A DNA stretch of 64,000 bases from Pseudogracilibacillus sp037071985 (GTDB lineage Bacteria > Bacillota > Bacilli > Bacillales > Amphibacillaceae). Location of the stretch: positions 124,001 through 188,000 of the forward strand of contig NZ_JAXHDF010000005.1 of the NCBI RefSeq assembly GCF_037071985.1. The letters are read 5' to 3'. The notes under the pieces were generated by a model. That model saw only the letters and a program-made list of their open reading frames with translations, was not told the origin of the DNA and searched no databases. Below, in pieces: positions 1-8,312 of the stretch. The position numbers were made by a program, and so were the translations under genes. The first letter of the stretch is position 1. Every line of letters starts with the position of its first letter.

Positions 1-1
1 T

Positions 2-91
2 CCTGAACAAGCCCTAAAAGTGATGTTCGATCGTGTTTATGCACACTCATTCAATAAAAGATACATCAATCTTTTAAGTTATCTAAAATAA
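2..91 (+). CDS. 3' end of an unidentified gene (29 codons, partial)
   Basis: The second reading frame is open from the window edge and ends with TAA at 89-91, reading P-E-Q-A-L-K ... L-L-S-Y-L-K. Too little is present to name the family. Its last nine codons and stop lie inside the first copy of the 55-bp direct repeat (64-118), which is how a target gene looks when an element integrates at its 3' end and keeps the reading frame. It could instead be the tail of an element gene. Confidence is for a real coding end, not for a function. Confidence 0.45.
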   Translation, partial: PEQALKVMFDRVYAHSFNKRYINLLSYLK

Positions 92-118
92 TCATCATAA
101 ATTTTAATCTACTAAACT
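64..118. repeat. 55-bp direct repeat, left copy (candidate att site)
   Basis: Matches 1798-1852 at 54 of 55 positions in the same orientation; the one difference is at position 101 (A here, T there). It begins CATCAATCTTTTAAG and ends CTACTAAACT. The two copies bracket about 1.7 kb holding three genes. This is the expected footprint of site-specific integration. No recombinase gene lies between the copies. Confidence 0.8.
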
Positions 119-228
119 CAACTAAATGCAAAAAATAACATTGATTTTTTAATAACATTAATAGTGCAAGTGTTTATACTAAAATGATTTTTTTAAAGTT
201 TGCAAGTTAATGCTCTAAAAAGAACGTA

Positions 229-248
229 TTTGGGGCTACTTTTGGGGC
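229..248. repeat. Tandem TTTGGGGCTA motif
   Basis: Two copies of the decamer TTTGGGGCTA/TTTTGGGGCTA lie 10-11 bp apart just inside the left 55-bp repeat. Short direct repeats next to an attachment core can be arm-type integrase sites; that reading is inference. The rest of 119-312 is very AT-rich with no gene I can support. Confidence 0.35.
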
Positions 249-312
249 TAATAATAATACGTGGGTAGACGTTAGATTAATATGACCAAATTGTTTTTTT
301 TGTAAATAAAGA

Positions 313-330
313 CCATCGTTTAAACGATGG
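313..330 (-). terminator. Palindrome/terminator after the YolD-like pseudogene
   Basis: CCATCGTTTAAACGATGG is a perfect 18-bp palindrome. On the minus strand it is followed by a T-rich tract, and it lies just past the stop of the pseudogene at 333-605. Confidence 0.5.
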
Positions 331-332
331 GT

Positions 333-605
333 TTATTCAATATCTACTATTATATTGGCACTAATCTTTAATTCCTTATATCTCAATTGAAAAGTAATCA
401 TCTTTGTATCTACATTCGCACTTTGTATAATCCCCGTAAACTACTTACAGTTTCCATGCTGATATGTGGAAATAGTGACTTCACTTTTGAATTCTAATGC
501 TTCTCCTAATTTTTCAGCAATTTCAATCATCCTGTCTTCTGACGTATCAGGCTTATTATTTACCGCTTTTTTCTTACTCTTAGATGGCTTTGGTACAGCT
601 AACAT
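333..605 (-). pseudogene. YolD-like protein gene broken by an in-frame TAG
   Basis: Reads M-L-A-V-P-K-P-S-K-S-K-K-K in a 90-codon frame stopped by TAG at codon 55 (441-443). After the stop the frame resumes with FTGIIQSANVDTKMITFQ and ends KISANIIVDIE. This is the pattern of the YolD-like family: about 90-110 residues, a helical N-terminus, then a small beta domain with a G-x-I and a terminal I-x-x-I-[DE] segment. Both halves are recognisable, so one nonsense change is the simplest break. It lies downstream of the kinase gene on the same strand. YolD proteins often accompany Y-family polymerases, but none is seen here. Confidence 0.6.
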
Positions 606-613
606 ATCACTTG

Positions 614-1111
614 TTATTCTTTTCCACTAAACTCTACAATATTTAACCCCTCGGATGCTTCTGGTACTTCAAAAAAATTAGTAACATGAGTAAACACCGC
701 TTCCGTGTCAAAATCTGCTCTTTCGGGTTGTTCGTTATGCCTTTGTGCAATTTGACGTAAGCATTGCTCATTACTTAAATTAAGGAAAATTAGTTGATGG
801 CTTGCATTGACATCTAACACTATGTCCAAAAACCACTTTCGCTGCTTTTGAGTGTTAGCTGGAAAATCCATTACTACATCTGTACCAACACTTAATATAT
901 TTTGGACATGTTTTTTCACCAGCGGCTTGATCTGCGTCGAAAATTTTAGATAGTCATCAAATGATCCGATTTGATTGGGATAAAGAGATGAAAGCCATTC
1001 ATCCTCAGATATTAGTACAGCATGTTTATCTATTGCCATTTGTTTTGATTTAGTTGATTTTCCTGCGCCCATTTTCCCGCAGAAAAAGTATAGCGTCCCC
1101 AATTGTTTCAT
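614..1111 (-). CDS. P-loop kinase-like ATPase (AAA_33 / predicted kinase)
   Basis: 165 residues. The Walker A motif GKMGAGKST is at residues 12-20, followed by K-S-K-Q and an S-E-D-E-W segment near 35-39. The layout (P-loop, acidic substrate-binding segment, late R-x-x-R-H-N-E-x-P lid) is that of small AAA_33 kinases related to zeta toxins, shikimate kinase and phosphotransferases that inactivate antibiotics. The substrate cannot be told from sequence. No epsilon-type antitoxin is next to it, so I do not call it a toxin. It lies inside the repeat-bounded island with the deaminase-like gene upstream. Confidence 0.75.
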   Translation of the reverse strand: MKQLGTLYFFCGKMGAGKSTKSKQMAIDKHAVLISEDEWLSSLYPNQIGSFDDYLKFSTQIKPLVKKHVQNILSVGTDVVMDFPANTQKQRKWFLDIVLDVNASHQLIFLNLSNEQCLRQIAQRHNEQPERADFDTEAVFTHVTNFFEVPEASEGLNIVEFSGKE

Positions 1112-1232
1112 ATTTTTTAAACCTCCAAGTTTATTTTAGTGGTTGTTGCCACACCCGGTAAAACATGTTATTTAACAAAACGGTTCTATAGTTACACATA
1201 TTTATAAAGCAATCGCGCCCGTTTATGCAGTT

Positions 1233-1652
1233 TTACTCATTAAATAAATTTTCATTTGGATAAGCAGCAGTCCAATGATAAGGCTGTGTCTCTGATAAAG
1301 TTTTAAAAACTAAATCTTTTCCTGGTACAGTAACTGCTACCTTTACATTTGGCCCCCAATAAATTAATCTTTCCTGACATACTCCACACGGCGACAATAC
1401 CTTAAAATCCGAATATTCATCGTCTCGTACTACGCATATTGAATGGGTTACTCTTTTATCAAGTTTATGGGCTTCTAGAATTGCTCCTGTTTCAATACAA
1501 AGTTCCGTAGCAGCAACAATAACTTCGGGTGCTATGCTTGTCAAAATTGTACCATCCTCTAATGCCATTGCTGCTGCACCACCCCAGTTAGAAGGATATC
1601 TTTCTTTAATCAATTCAACTGCCGAATCATATAATCGTTTTTCTATGTCCAT
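1233..1652 (-). CDS. Cytidine deaminase-family protein (blasticidin-S deaminase-like)
   Basis: 139 residues of the CDA fold. PCGVCQERL (C89 and C92) is the second half of the zinc site. The first half, normally C-A-E or H-A-E, is C52-I-E54 here, so the Zn ligand and catalytic glutamate are kept with an unusual middle residue. Length suits a small CDA, not a dCMP deaminase. Substrate could be cytidine, a nucleoside antibiotic or another base. A clear ribosome site (GAGGAGAAT) precedes the ATG at 1652. It is cargo of the 1.7-kb island, with no housekeeping neighbours. Confidence 0.8.
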   Translation of the reverse strand: MDIEKRLYDSAVELIKERYPSNWGGAAAMALEDGTILTSIAPEVIVAATELCIETGAILEAHKLDKRVTHSICVVRDDEYSDFKVLSPCGVCQERLIYWGPNVKVAVTVPGKDLVFKTLSETQPYHWTAAYPNENLFNE

Positions 1653-1797
1653 TGTTATTCTCCTCGTAAATAATAATTAATATAATTTCTGTATAACACA
1701 CTGATTGTTCAACAGTCTGGCCCGTTTGTGGAATACATATATTTTCAATAATCAAATTTATATTGCCAGTATAGCATTTAAAATAGCCAAACTGATT

Positions 1798-1852
1798 CAT
1801 CAATCTTTTAAGTTATCTAAAATAATCATCATAATTTTTAATCTACTAAACT
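1798..1852. repeat. 55-bp direct repeat, right copy (candidate att site)
   Basis: Second copy of the repeat at 64-118. It ends 4 bp before the -10 element of the yslB promoter, so the island was inserted directly upstream of yslB without removing its promoter. Confidence 0.8.
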
Positions 1853-1853
1853 A

Positions 1854-1862
1854 TGATATAAT
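1854..1862 (+). promoter_or_regulatory. Extended -10 promoter for yslB
   Basis: TGATATAAT gives TG-N-TATAAT with the -10 at 1857-1862. There is no good -35, as is common for extended -10 promoters. It sits about 40 bp before the yslB start. Confidence 0.55.
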
Positions 1863-1903
1863 AAACACGTTAATTGTAAATTTTTAAGCAAAGGATGACT
1901 TAG

Positions 1904-2335
1904 ATGGGCAAAAAATCAATCTCGCTCACTATGCTGGATGAATTTGATTCAGAAACGGTTGGACAAGATGTCCTTAGATATGTAAGTCTACCTAATATTT
2001 TAGGACATGAAAAGGAAACTCTATTATATTTTATTGGAAGAACGCTTGCTCGGGAAATTGAAATGAATAGTCTTGATGATTTGATCTACTTATTCCAGAA
2101 ATTCCGTTGGGGTAATTTGGAGTTAATTAAAGATAAAAAGGATCAAATGCTATTTCACTTAATGGCAGACGAGGTTGTCAAAAGACTACAATCTCAGTTT
2201 GAAACTGAATTTAGAATGGAGGCTGGATTTATTGCTGAAGCGGTTCAACGATTAACTGGCAGGCCTACAGAATGTACAGAATCAATTAACGAGAGGTTAT
2301 ATCGGATCCAATTCAAGCTGTTTTTTACTGATTAA
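1904..2335 (+). CDS. yslB: YslB family (DUF2507) protein
   Basis: 143 residues, matching the usual length of the family. The features seen are an early segment with LGHEKETLLYFIGR, a central FRWG motif and a C-terminal GFIAEAVQRLTGRP segment. Members are small cytosolic proteins with a V4R-like fold and no established biochemical role. In Bacillus yslB lies near uvrC, as here, where it converges on uvrC. Start at ATG 1904 after AAAGGATGA. It ends in the bidirectional terminator at 2437-2470. Confidence 0.85.
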   Translation: MGKKSISLTMLDEFDSETVGQDVLRYVSLPNILGHEKETLLYFIGRTLAREIEMNSLDDLIYLFQKFRWGNLELIKDKKDQMLFHLMADEVVKRLQSQFETEFRMEAGFIAEAVQRLTGRPTECTESINERLYRIQFKLFFTD

Positions 2336-2436
2336 TAGACTTTGTACCAGCCGTTCAAGAACTATAAGATCTTTCTACTTAGAAAGAATTGATTAGAAAT
2401 TATATTTTTTTACATAAAGTTAAATTATATTTAGTT

Positions 2437-2470
2437 AAATTTATCCCTAGAAAAAACTAGGGATAAATTT
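2437..2470. terminator. Bidirectional terminator between yslB and uvrC
   Basis: A 14-bp stem (AAATTTATCCCTAG with its complement) around an A6 loop, with T tracts on both strands. It serves the convergent yslB (+) and uvrC (-). Confidence 0.85.
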
Positions 2471-2471
2471 T

Positions 2472-4253
2472 TTACTTAGGATCATTATTCAAGGTTTGGA
2501 TAATACTTTCCGCTACATTTGTCGGGATTCCTAATTTAGTTATTTCGTCAATTGTAGCTTCTTTTATGGCTTGAATTGATTTAAAATGAGTCAATAAAAG
2601 ATTTCTACGTTTTGCCCCGACTCCTGGAATCTTATCTAATTCAGACTGGATGACTCCTTTTCCTCTTAATTGCCTATGAAAAGTAATAGCAAAGCGGTGA
2701 ACTTCTTCTTGAATCCGTTGAACTAAGTAAAACTCATTTGATCTTCTTTCAAGAGGAACTACTACCGGAGGTTCACCATAAAGTAACTCGCCAGTTTTAT
2801 GTCGTTCATCTTTGACTAAACCACATAAAGGTACAGATAGTCCTAATTCATTTTCAAGTACATCGCGAGCTGCCGACATTTGACCTTTTCCACCATCCAC
2901 TATTATTAAATCTGGTAAAGGGAGATTTTCCGTGAGCACACGCTTGTATCTTCGTCGCATTACTTCCCGCATCGTTTCATAATCATCTGGACCTTCAACA
3001 TGCCTTATTTTATATTTTCTATATTCATTTTTATTTGCTTTTCCATCAATAAAAACGACCATCGCTGAAACAGGATCCGTACCTTGAATATTCGAATTAT
3101 CAAATGCTTCGATTCGGCGGGGCATTTCAATGTTTAACATATCACCAAGACGTTCTACGGATTTAATTGTCCGTTCTTCATCCAGTTCAATTAATGAAAA
3201 TCGTTCTTCTAATGCTATTTTTGCGTTTTTAGTTGCTAACTCAACTAATTCTTTCTTCTGTCCTCTGTATGGAGTATGTACATCCACTTCTAATAGATCT
3301 TTTAATAATGAAGCATCTGTACCGATAGGAACAAGAATTTGTTTCGGTTTTAAATTTTTATGATTTATATAGAACTGTCCGATAAAACTAATGAAAGCAT
3401 CTTTTGCCTCTGTATAAAAAGGGAAAATTGAAACATCACGTTCTAGTAATTTACCTTGGCGTATAAAGAAAACTTGAATACACATCCAGCCTTTATTGTA
3501 ACTGTAACCAAAAATATCAATATTTACTTTTTCATTTAACGTAACTTTCTGTTGTTCCATTACTGCTTCAATATGATTGATTTGGTCTCTTAATTCTTGC
3601 GCTCTTTCAAACTTAAGTTGCTCACTAGCATCCAACATTTTCTCGTATAAATCATTTTTAATATCTTTATATCCACCATGTAGAAAACGGCTAATTTCTT
3701 GAACAATGTCGTCATATGTTTCTTTTGGGACAGTTTCTTCGCTACATGCTAAACATTGCCCCATATGATAATATAAGCAATACCTTCCAGGGGGATTATT
3801 ACATTTACGAAGTGGATAAAGGCGATCTAACAACTTTTTTGTTTCTCGTGCAGCAATTACATTGGTATATGGACCAAAATATTTCCCGCCGTCTTTTCTT
3901 AATTTACGTGTAATAAGTAATTGAGGATGGCGTTCATTCGTTATCTTTAAATAAGGATAACTTTTGTCATCTTTAAGCATGACGTTATACTTAGGATCAT
4001 ACTTCTTAATTAAATTCATCTCTAAAATAAGTGCATCGATCTCTGAGGAAGTTACTATATATTCAAAATCAACAATCTCTATTACAAGCCTTTGTGTCTT
4101 CTCATCGTTAGAACCGTGGAAATAAGAACGGACTCGATTTCTAAGCAGTTTTGACTTTCCTACATAGATAACTGTTCCATGTTTATCTTTCATTAAGTAA
4201 CATCCAGGTTTTGCAGGTAACACTTTTAATTTTTCCTCTATTGTAGTATCCAT
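2472..4253 (-). CDS. uvrC: UvrABC system protein C (excinuclease subunit)
   Basis: 593 residues, normal length. Makes both incisions around UvrAB-marked DNA lesions. The N-terminal GIY-YIG domain shows G-x-Y-x-x-x-D and V-I-Y-V-G-K-S-K (residues 17-35) with R39. A Cys-rich segment lies near 150-170, the UVR/UvrB-binding motif near 200-235, the RNase H-like C-terminal nuclease has DNSNIQG and IVDGGKGQ, and tandem helix-hairpin-helix repeats end the protein (IPGVGAKRRN, LGIPTNVAESI). All catalytic landmarks are present. It follows trxA on the same strand after a terminator hairpin. Confidence 0.97.
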   Translation of the reverse strand: MDTTIEEKLKVLPAKPGCYLMKDKHGTVIYVGKSKLLRNRVRSYFHGSNDEKTQRLVIEIVDFEYIVTSSEIDALILEMNLIKKYDPKYNVMLKDDKSYPYLKITNERHPQLLITRKLRKDGGKYFGPYTNVIAARETKKLLDRLYPLRKCNNPPGRYCLYYHMGQCLACSEETVPKETYDDIVQEISRFLHGGYKDIKNDLYEKMLDASEQLKFERAQELRDQINHIEAVMEQQKVTLNEKVNIDIFGYSYNKGWMCIQVFFIRQGKLLERDVSIFPFYTEAKDAFISFIGQFYINHKNLKPKQILVPIGTDASLLKDLLEVDVHTPYRGQKKELVELATKNAKIALEERFSLIELDEERTIKSVERLGDMLNIEMPRRIEAFDNSNIQGTDPVSAMVVFIDGKANKNEYRKYKIRHVEGPDDYETMREVMRRRYKRVLTENLPLPDLIIVDGGKGQMSAARDVLENELGLSVPLCGLVKDERHKTGELLYGEPPVVVPLERRSNEFYLVQRIQEEVHRFAITFHRQLRGKGVIQSELDKIPGVGAKRRNLLLTHFKSIQAIKEATIDEITKLGIPTNVAESIIQTLNNDPK

Positions 4254-4288
4254 CGATATCCCCCTCTCAAAAGAACTCGATAACCAAA

Positions 4289-4326
4289 GATAATCCCTTG
4301 CTTCTGTTTAGTAGCAAGGGATTATC
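4289..4326 (-). terminator. Terminator after trxA
   Basis: A 14-bp perfect stem (GATAATCCCTTGCT and complement, 10-nt loop) between trxA and uvrC. The T tract on the minus strand is weak, so partial read-through into uvrC is likely. Confidence 0.65.
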
Positions 4327-4338
4327 TTCAAAATTTTA

Positions 4339-4653
4339 TTACGCATGCTTGTTAACTAATTCAGCTAATGCCTCTTTTGGTTGGAATCCGACTACTTGAT
4401 CAACAACATTACCATCTTTTAGAAGTAAAAGTGTCGGAATACTCATAACACCGTATTTTCCAGCTGTTTCTTGGTTATCATCTACGTTCAATTTAACAAT
4501 TTTAACTTTATCGCCCATATCACCGTCAAGCTCTTCAAGCACAGGAGCAATCATTTTACACGGACCACACCATGGCGCCCAAAAATCGACAAGTACTAAT
4601 CCTTCTGCTGTTTCTTGTCCGAAATTTTGATCATTAACATCTGCAATTGCCAT
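4339..4653 (-). CDS. trxA: Thioredoxin
   Basis: 104 residues from ATG 4653, the normal size. The active site WCGPC lies in FWAPWCGPCKM, with the cis-proline segment SIPTL and the G-F motif near the end. Reduces disulfides of cytosolic proteins using thioredoxin reductase. An in-frame upstream start would add seven residues not found in the family; GGAGG ten bases before 4653 supports the shorter form. The trxA-uvrC pairing is conserved in Bacillaceae. Confidence 0.97.
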   Translation of the reverse strand: MAIADVNDQNFGQETAEGLVLVDFWAPWCGPCKMIAPVLEELDGDMGDKVKIVKLNVDDNQETAGKYGVMSIPTLLLLKDGNVVDQVVGFQPKEALAELVNKHA

Positions 4654-4854
4654 TTTTAAAACTCCTCCATTCAATCTTGGTTGATTCTGAATTTGATTAT
4701 ATCATCACTAGTTTTACCTTGCTAGTAGTTTGCTTATACGCAATGAATTTAATCAAACCTAACTACGTCATGTATAACAGGTATCCAGTACATGCCCATT
4801 CTTCCCAGTATGAATACCTAAAATATCATCTTTTACCATTCAAGTACGATTATG

Positions 4855-4889
4855 AAAAAAATCTGACCCAAGATAGTCAGATTTTTTTT
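4855..4889 (-). terminator. Terminator after etfA
   Basis: AAAAAATCTGAC and complement around an 8-nt loop, with T runs on both sides. It closes the fatty-acid degradation operon before trxA. Confidence 0.8.
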
Positions 4890-4895
4890 GATAAT

Positions 4896-5876
4896 TTATG
4901 ACTTTTGTAGCTGCTTTAATTCTTCCGTAAGCATTGGAATGACTTCAAATAAGTCCCCGACAATCCCGTAATCAGCAATATTAAATATATTCGCTTCAGG
5001 ATCCTTGTTAATTGCTACGATCACTTTTGAGTTAGACATTCCAGCTAAATGTTGAATCGCACCGGAAATCCCTACTGCAATATATAAATCTGGTGTAATT
5101 ACTTTCCCTGTTTGGCCGATCTGTAAAGAGTAATCACAATATTCTGCGTCACAAGCACCTCTAGAAGCACCTACTGCTCCACCTAATACATCAGCTAATT
5201 CATAAAGAGGCTTAAAGCCTTCTTCACTTTTAACTCCTCTTCCACCAGCTACAACAACACTTGCCTCTGACATATCGACACCTTCAGATTGCTTTCTAAT
5301 TACTTCTTTAATAATCGTCCGTAAATCTTTTACATCTATACTTTTGACTTCTATTTCACCAGTTCTAGATTCGTCCCTCTCAAGACTTGCAATATTATTA
5401 GGACGAATGGTTGCAAAAATAATTCCCTCTTTTATTACTTTTTTCTCAAATGCTTTACCCGAATAGATAGGTCTCGTAAATACAACTTGGTCATCGTCAT
5501 TTTCCACTTCTGTTGCATCCGAGATTAATCCTAATTCTAATCGTCCAGCTATTTTTGGTGTTAAATCTTTTCCGATAGCAGTATGACCCATAACTATGCC
5601 GTCAGGTGATTCTTCTTCAATAATCTCCATGACCACTTGTCCAAAGCTCTCGGAAGTATAATTTTTCAAATTTTCATGTTGTACGGTAATTACTCGATCC
5701 GCACCATAATAAATCATTTCTTGGGCTTGTTTATCTAAATCTAAATCACTTAAAATCAATGCAACAACTTCCGCACTTTCATTTATTTTCCTTGCTGCTG
5801 CTATAGATTCAAAACTCACATTTCGTAAGGCACCATCTCTGGACTCGCCAATAACTAATATTTTGTCGCTCATCAT
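4896..5876 (-). CDS. etfA: Electron transfer flavoprotein alpha subunit
   Basis: 326 residues. The C-terminal FAD domain shows VVAGGRGVK and the ETF-alpha signature around YIAVGISGAIQHLAGM and INKDPEANIFN. With EtfB it takes electrons from acyl-CoA dehydrogenases and passes them to the respiratory chain. It directly follows etfB with a 25-bp gap and is the last gene of the beta-oxidation operon. Confidence 0.96.
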   Translation of the reverse strand: MMSDKILVIGESRDGALRNVSFESIAAARKINESAEVVALILSDLDLDKQAQEMIYYGADRVITVQHENLKNYTSESFGQVVMEIIEEESPDGIVMGHTAIGKDLTPKIAGRLELGLISDATEVENDDDQVVFTRPIYSGKAFEKKVIKEGIIFATIRPNNIASLERDESRTGEIEVKSIDVKDLRTIIKEVIRKQSEGVDMSEASVVVAGGRGVKSEEGFKPLYELADVLGGAVGASRGACDAEYCDYSLQIGQTGKVITPDLYIAVGISGAIQHLAGMSNSKVIVAINKDPEANIFNIADYGIVGDLFEVIPMLTEELKQLQKS

Positions 5877-5900
5877 TATTTCTCCTTTCCTTTTAAAAGT

Positions 5901-6674
5901 TTACAGAACTTTTGCTTCGTTCTTTAATAAAGACACTAATTCTTTTACTTGGTCCTCTAAATCGCCTTCTAAAATTCTTCCTGCTTGTTTTTCTGGCGGC
6001 AAGAATATATCAATTGTCTCTGTTTTTGGCTCTAGATCATCTTCATCTAAATCTAGATCATCAATCTCCAATTCTTCTAATGGTTTTTTCTTCGCTTTCA
6101 TAATCCCAGGTAAAGACGGATATCTAGGTTCATTTAAACCTTGTTGACATGTAACTAGAAGCGGTAAATTTACGTCAATTTTTTCAACATCGCCTTCGAT
6201 ATCTTTTTCGATATGGGCTGTTTCTCCGTCAATTTCTAATCCAACAATGGTTGTTACATAAGGTATGTTAAGTCTTTCAGCAAGACGAGGACCTACTTGA
6301 CCACTTGCTTCATCGATTGCTACATTTCCTGCTAAGATTAAGTCTACATCTTTGTCCTCAAAAAATGTTTCCAAAATTTTAACCGTAGTAAATTGATCTC
6401 CCTCTTCCAGATCATCTTCCGTATTAATTAATACTGCTTTGTCAGCCCCCATCGCAAGAGCTGTTCTCAATTGTTTTTCCGAATCTTCGTCACCAATTGT
6501 AACTACTGTTACTTCGCCACCATGTGCGTCTCTTTGTACGATCGCTTCCTCAATTGCGTACTCATCATACGGATTTATGATATATTCTGCACTTTCATCT
6601 TCAATTTCTCCATCTGTTACGACTATTTTATCTTCCGTATCAAATGTCTTTTTTAATAATACGTAAATATTCAC
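5901..6674 (-). CDS. etfB: Electron transfer flavoprotein beta subunit
   Basis: 257 residues from GTG 6674. The start VNIYVLLKKTFDTE matches the family, and AGGGAGG sits 8 bases upstream, so I reject a seven-residue N-terminal extension. The ETF-beta region with GNVAIDEASGQVGPRLAERL binds the AMP-side nucleotide and pairs with EtfA. The C-terminus is very acidic (ELEIDDLDLDEDDLEP), in line with the acidic proteins of a salt-tolerant Bacillaceae. Part of the FadR-controlled operon. Confidence 0.95.
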   Translation of the reverse strand: MNIYVLLKKTFDTEDKIVVTDGEIEDESAEYIINPYDEYAIEEAIVQRDAHGGEVTVVTIGDEDSEKQLRTALAMGADKAVLINTEDDLEEGDQFTTVKILETFFEDKDVDLILAGNVAIDEASGQVGPRLAERLNIPYVTTIVGLEIDGETAHIEKDIEGDVEKIDVNLPLLVTCQQGLNEPRYPSLPGIMKAKKKPLEELEIDDLDLDEDDLEPKTETIDIFLPPEKQAGRILEGDLEDQVKELVSLLKNEAKVL

Positions 6675-6731
6675 TCTTAGTTCCTCCCTATCCAAAATAA
6701 TGATTATTTTCCGTTATTCATGTAAAACCAT

Positions 6732-7505
6732 CTATTTGTCTTTGAAATGAGGTTGACGTTTTTCCATAAACGCCTGTATACCTTCCGTTGCATCATCGTT
6801 ACCGAAAATTTCTCCAAATGCTTTGGCTTCCGCTTCAATACCTTCATCAAATGTTGATACTTTCGCATAAGGAATTAATTCCATTACTCTAGTTACAGTC
6901 GGTTTACTTTTCGATGCAATTTTTTTAGCTAAGTTCTTTGCTTCTATAAATATATCTTCCTCATTAACAGCATAATTAGCTAAACCAATTCTTGCCGCTT
7001 CCTCCCCTTCGATTGTATCCCCTGTAAGTATCATTTCATACGCTTTTGGACTTCCAACAAATTGTGGTAGACGTTGCGTTCCAGCAAAGCCTGGAATGAT
7101 ACCTAATGTAAGTTCAGGTAACCCTAATTTTGCTGTTTTAGTTACAATGCGGATATGGCAAGCCATGGCTAATTCTAAACCACCACCTAAAGATGCACCG
7201 TGAATTGCTGCAATGATTGGTATAGAAAAACGCTCCATTCGGTTAAATAAATGTTGACCTACTTTTGCTAGTGATTCATAATCTGACGCTTGTTGTAAAG
7301 AAGTAAATTCCTTAATATCGGCTCCTGCTGAGAAAAATCTGCCTTCCCCTTTTAAAATCACTGCTTTAACAGATGTATTAGATTCTACATCATCTAGTTT
7401 TGCTTCCAGGTCCTTTAATAATGTTGTAGAAAGCGCGTTTGCAGGTGGACTTTGGATTGTTATAGTGGCTATCTGTTCTTCTATTTCAAGAGATAACGTA
7501 CTCAC
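6732..7505 (-). CDS. fadB: Enoyl-CoA hydratase
   Basis: 257 residues of the crotonase family. The oxyanion-hole segments are FSAGADIKEF (near 58-67) and HGASLGGGLELAMACHI (near 103-119), and the catalytic glutamate region is LPELTLGIIPGFAGTQRLP. Hydrates trans-2-enoyl-CoA in fatty-acid beta-oxidation. B. subtilis has fadB in the same place between fadR and etfB. Confidence 0.93.
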   Translation of the reverse strand: MSTLSLEIEEQIATITIQSPPANALSTTLLKDLEAKLDDVESNTSVKAVILKGEGRFFSAGADIKEFTSLQQASDYESLAKVGQHLFNRMERFSIPIIAAIHGASLGGGLELAMACHIRIVTKTAKLGLPELTLGIIPGFAGTQRLPQFVGSPKAYEMILTGDTIEGEEAARIGLANYAVNEEDIFIEAKNLAKKIASKSKPTVTRVMELIPYAKVSTFDEGIEAEAKAFGEIFGNDDATEGIQAFMEKRQPHFKDK

Positions 7506-7538
7506 CTTACTCCTCCTTTATATTTAAGAATAGAATTA

Positions 7539-8126
7539 CTATTCAAGATCAACAAAGAATCCTTCCGTCAACAATTTGTGTACTTCTTCTGCTTGGTCGA
7601 TTAACTCATATCTCTGAGACTTCATCACCCACGTAGTAACCGTTTCATCAAGTGTACCAAAAATCATTTGTCTCATTAATTGCGGATTAATATCATTACG
7701 AATTTCCTTTTCTTCAATTCCTTGATGGATTATTTCATCAATTACTTCTAAATAAGATTTCAAAACTTTATTAATTTCATAGCGTAATTCAGATTTTGAC
7801 TGTCTTAGTTCTAATTGAGTCACTATCGCCAAATGTGGTGATTCTGACAGTTGCTTATAATGCATTTGAATTAATGTTAGCAATTTCTCACTTGCAGACT
7901 TTTGTTTATTAATTGCGGTTACTGCTTTCTCAATAAAATGTCCCATTTTTTCATTAAAAACTGATATGAGTATATCTTCTTTGTTTTTAAAATATAAATA
8001 AATTGTTCCATCAGCAACATTTGCCTTTTTTGCAATTTTAGAAACTTGAGAGGCATGATATCCATTTTCGGCAATAACTTCAACCGCAGCTTCGATGATT
8101 TGTTTATATTTCGGTCTATCTTTCAA
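7539..8126 (-). CDS. fadR: TetR-family fatty-acid degradation regulator FadR
   Basis: 195 residues. The N-terminal TetR helix-turn-helix reads KYKQIIEAAVEVIAENGY and then VADGTIYLYFKNKEDIL. The C-terminal domain would bind long-chain acyl-CoA and release DNA. It heads the fadR-fadB-etfB-etfA operon and has a perfect palindrome of the FadR box type (8154-8189) in its own promoter, so autoregulation is expected. Confidence 0.92.
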   Translation of the reverse strand: MKDRPKYKQIIEAAVEVIAENGYHASQVSKIAKKANVADGTIYLYFKNKEDILISVFNEKMGHFIEKAVTAINKQKSASEKLLTLIQMHYKQLSESPHLAIVTQLELRQSKSELRYEINKVLKSYLEVIDEIIHQGIEEKEIRNDINPQLMRQMIFGTLDETVTTWVMKSQRYELIDQAEEVHKLLTEGFFVDLE

Positions 8127-8153
8127 TAGGCTCCCCTCACTTTTTTATCAAAA

Positions 8154-8189
8154 AATAACTTATGAATGATTGGTCATTCATAAGTTATT
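8154..8189. promoter_or_regulatory. FadR operator in the fadR promoter
   Basis: A perfect 16-bp inverted repeat around TTGG; the core TGAATGATTGGTCATTCA is the known Bacillus FadR box form (TGAATGA-N-TCATTCA). It covers the start of transcription of the promoter at 8187-8215. Confidence 0.85.
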
Positions 8190-8215
8190 TTAGCGTTTTC
8201 ATTTTATTTTGTCAA
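8187..8215 (-). promoter_or_regulatory. fadR operon promoter with an overlapping cre-like site
   Basis: On the minus strand TTGACA (8210-8215), a 17-bp spacer and TAAAAT (8187-8192). TGAAAACGCTAAAA (8188-8201) fits the CcpA cre consensus with one mismatch and lies in the spacer and -10. A second, weaker cre-like sequence is at 8234-8247. Likely double control by acyl-CoA (FadR) and carbon catabolite repression (CcpA). Confidence 0.7.
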
Positions 8216-8312
8216 TAAAGATATGTTATTGAATGAAAACGCATTGATCATTTTACTCCCTTACATATCAACTAATTATATCTGTCTTCATCCATTGCTG
8301 TATTAGTAATCC

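Noticed and set aside
614..1111. Zeta-type toxin with antitoxin
   Set aside because: The P-loop kinase fold is similar, but there is no small antitoxin gene next to it; the neighbour is a broken YolD-like gene.
1705..1887. Short plus-strand frame across the right 55-bp repeat
   Set aside because: Very AT-rich, no ribosome site, and it runs through the repeat and the yslB promoter.
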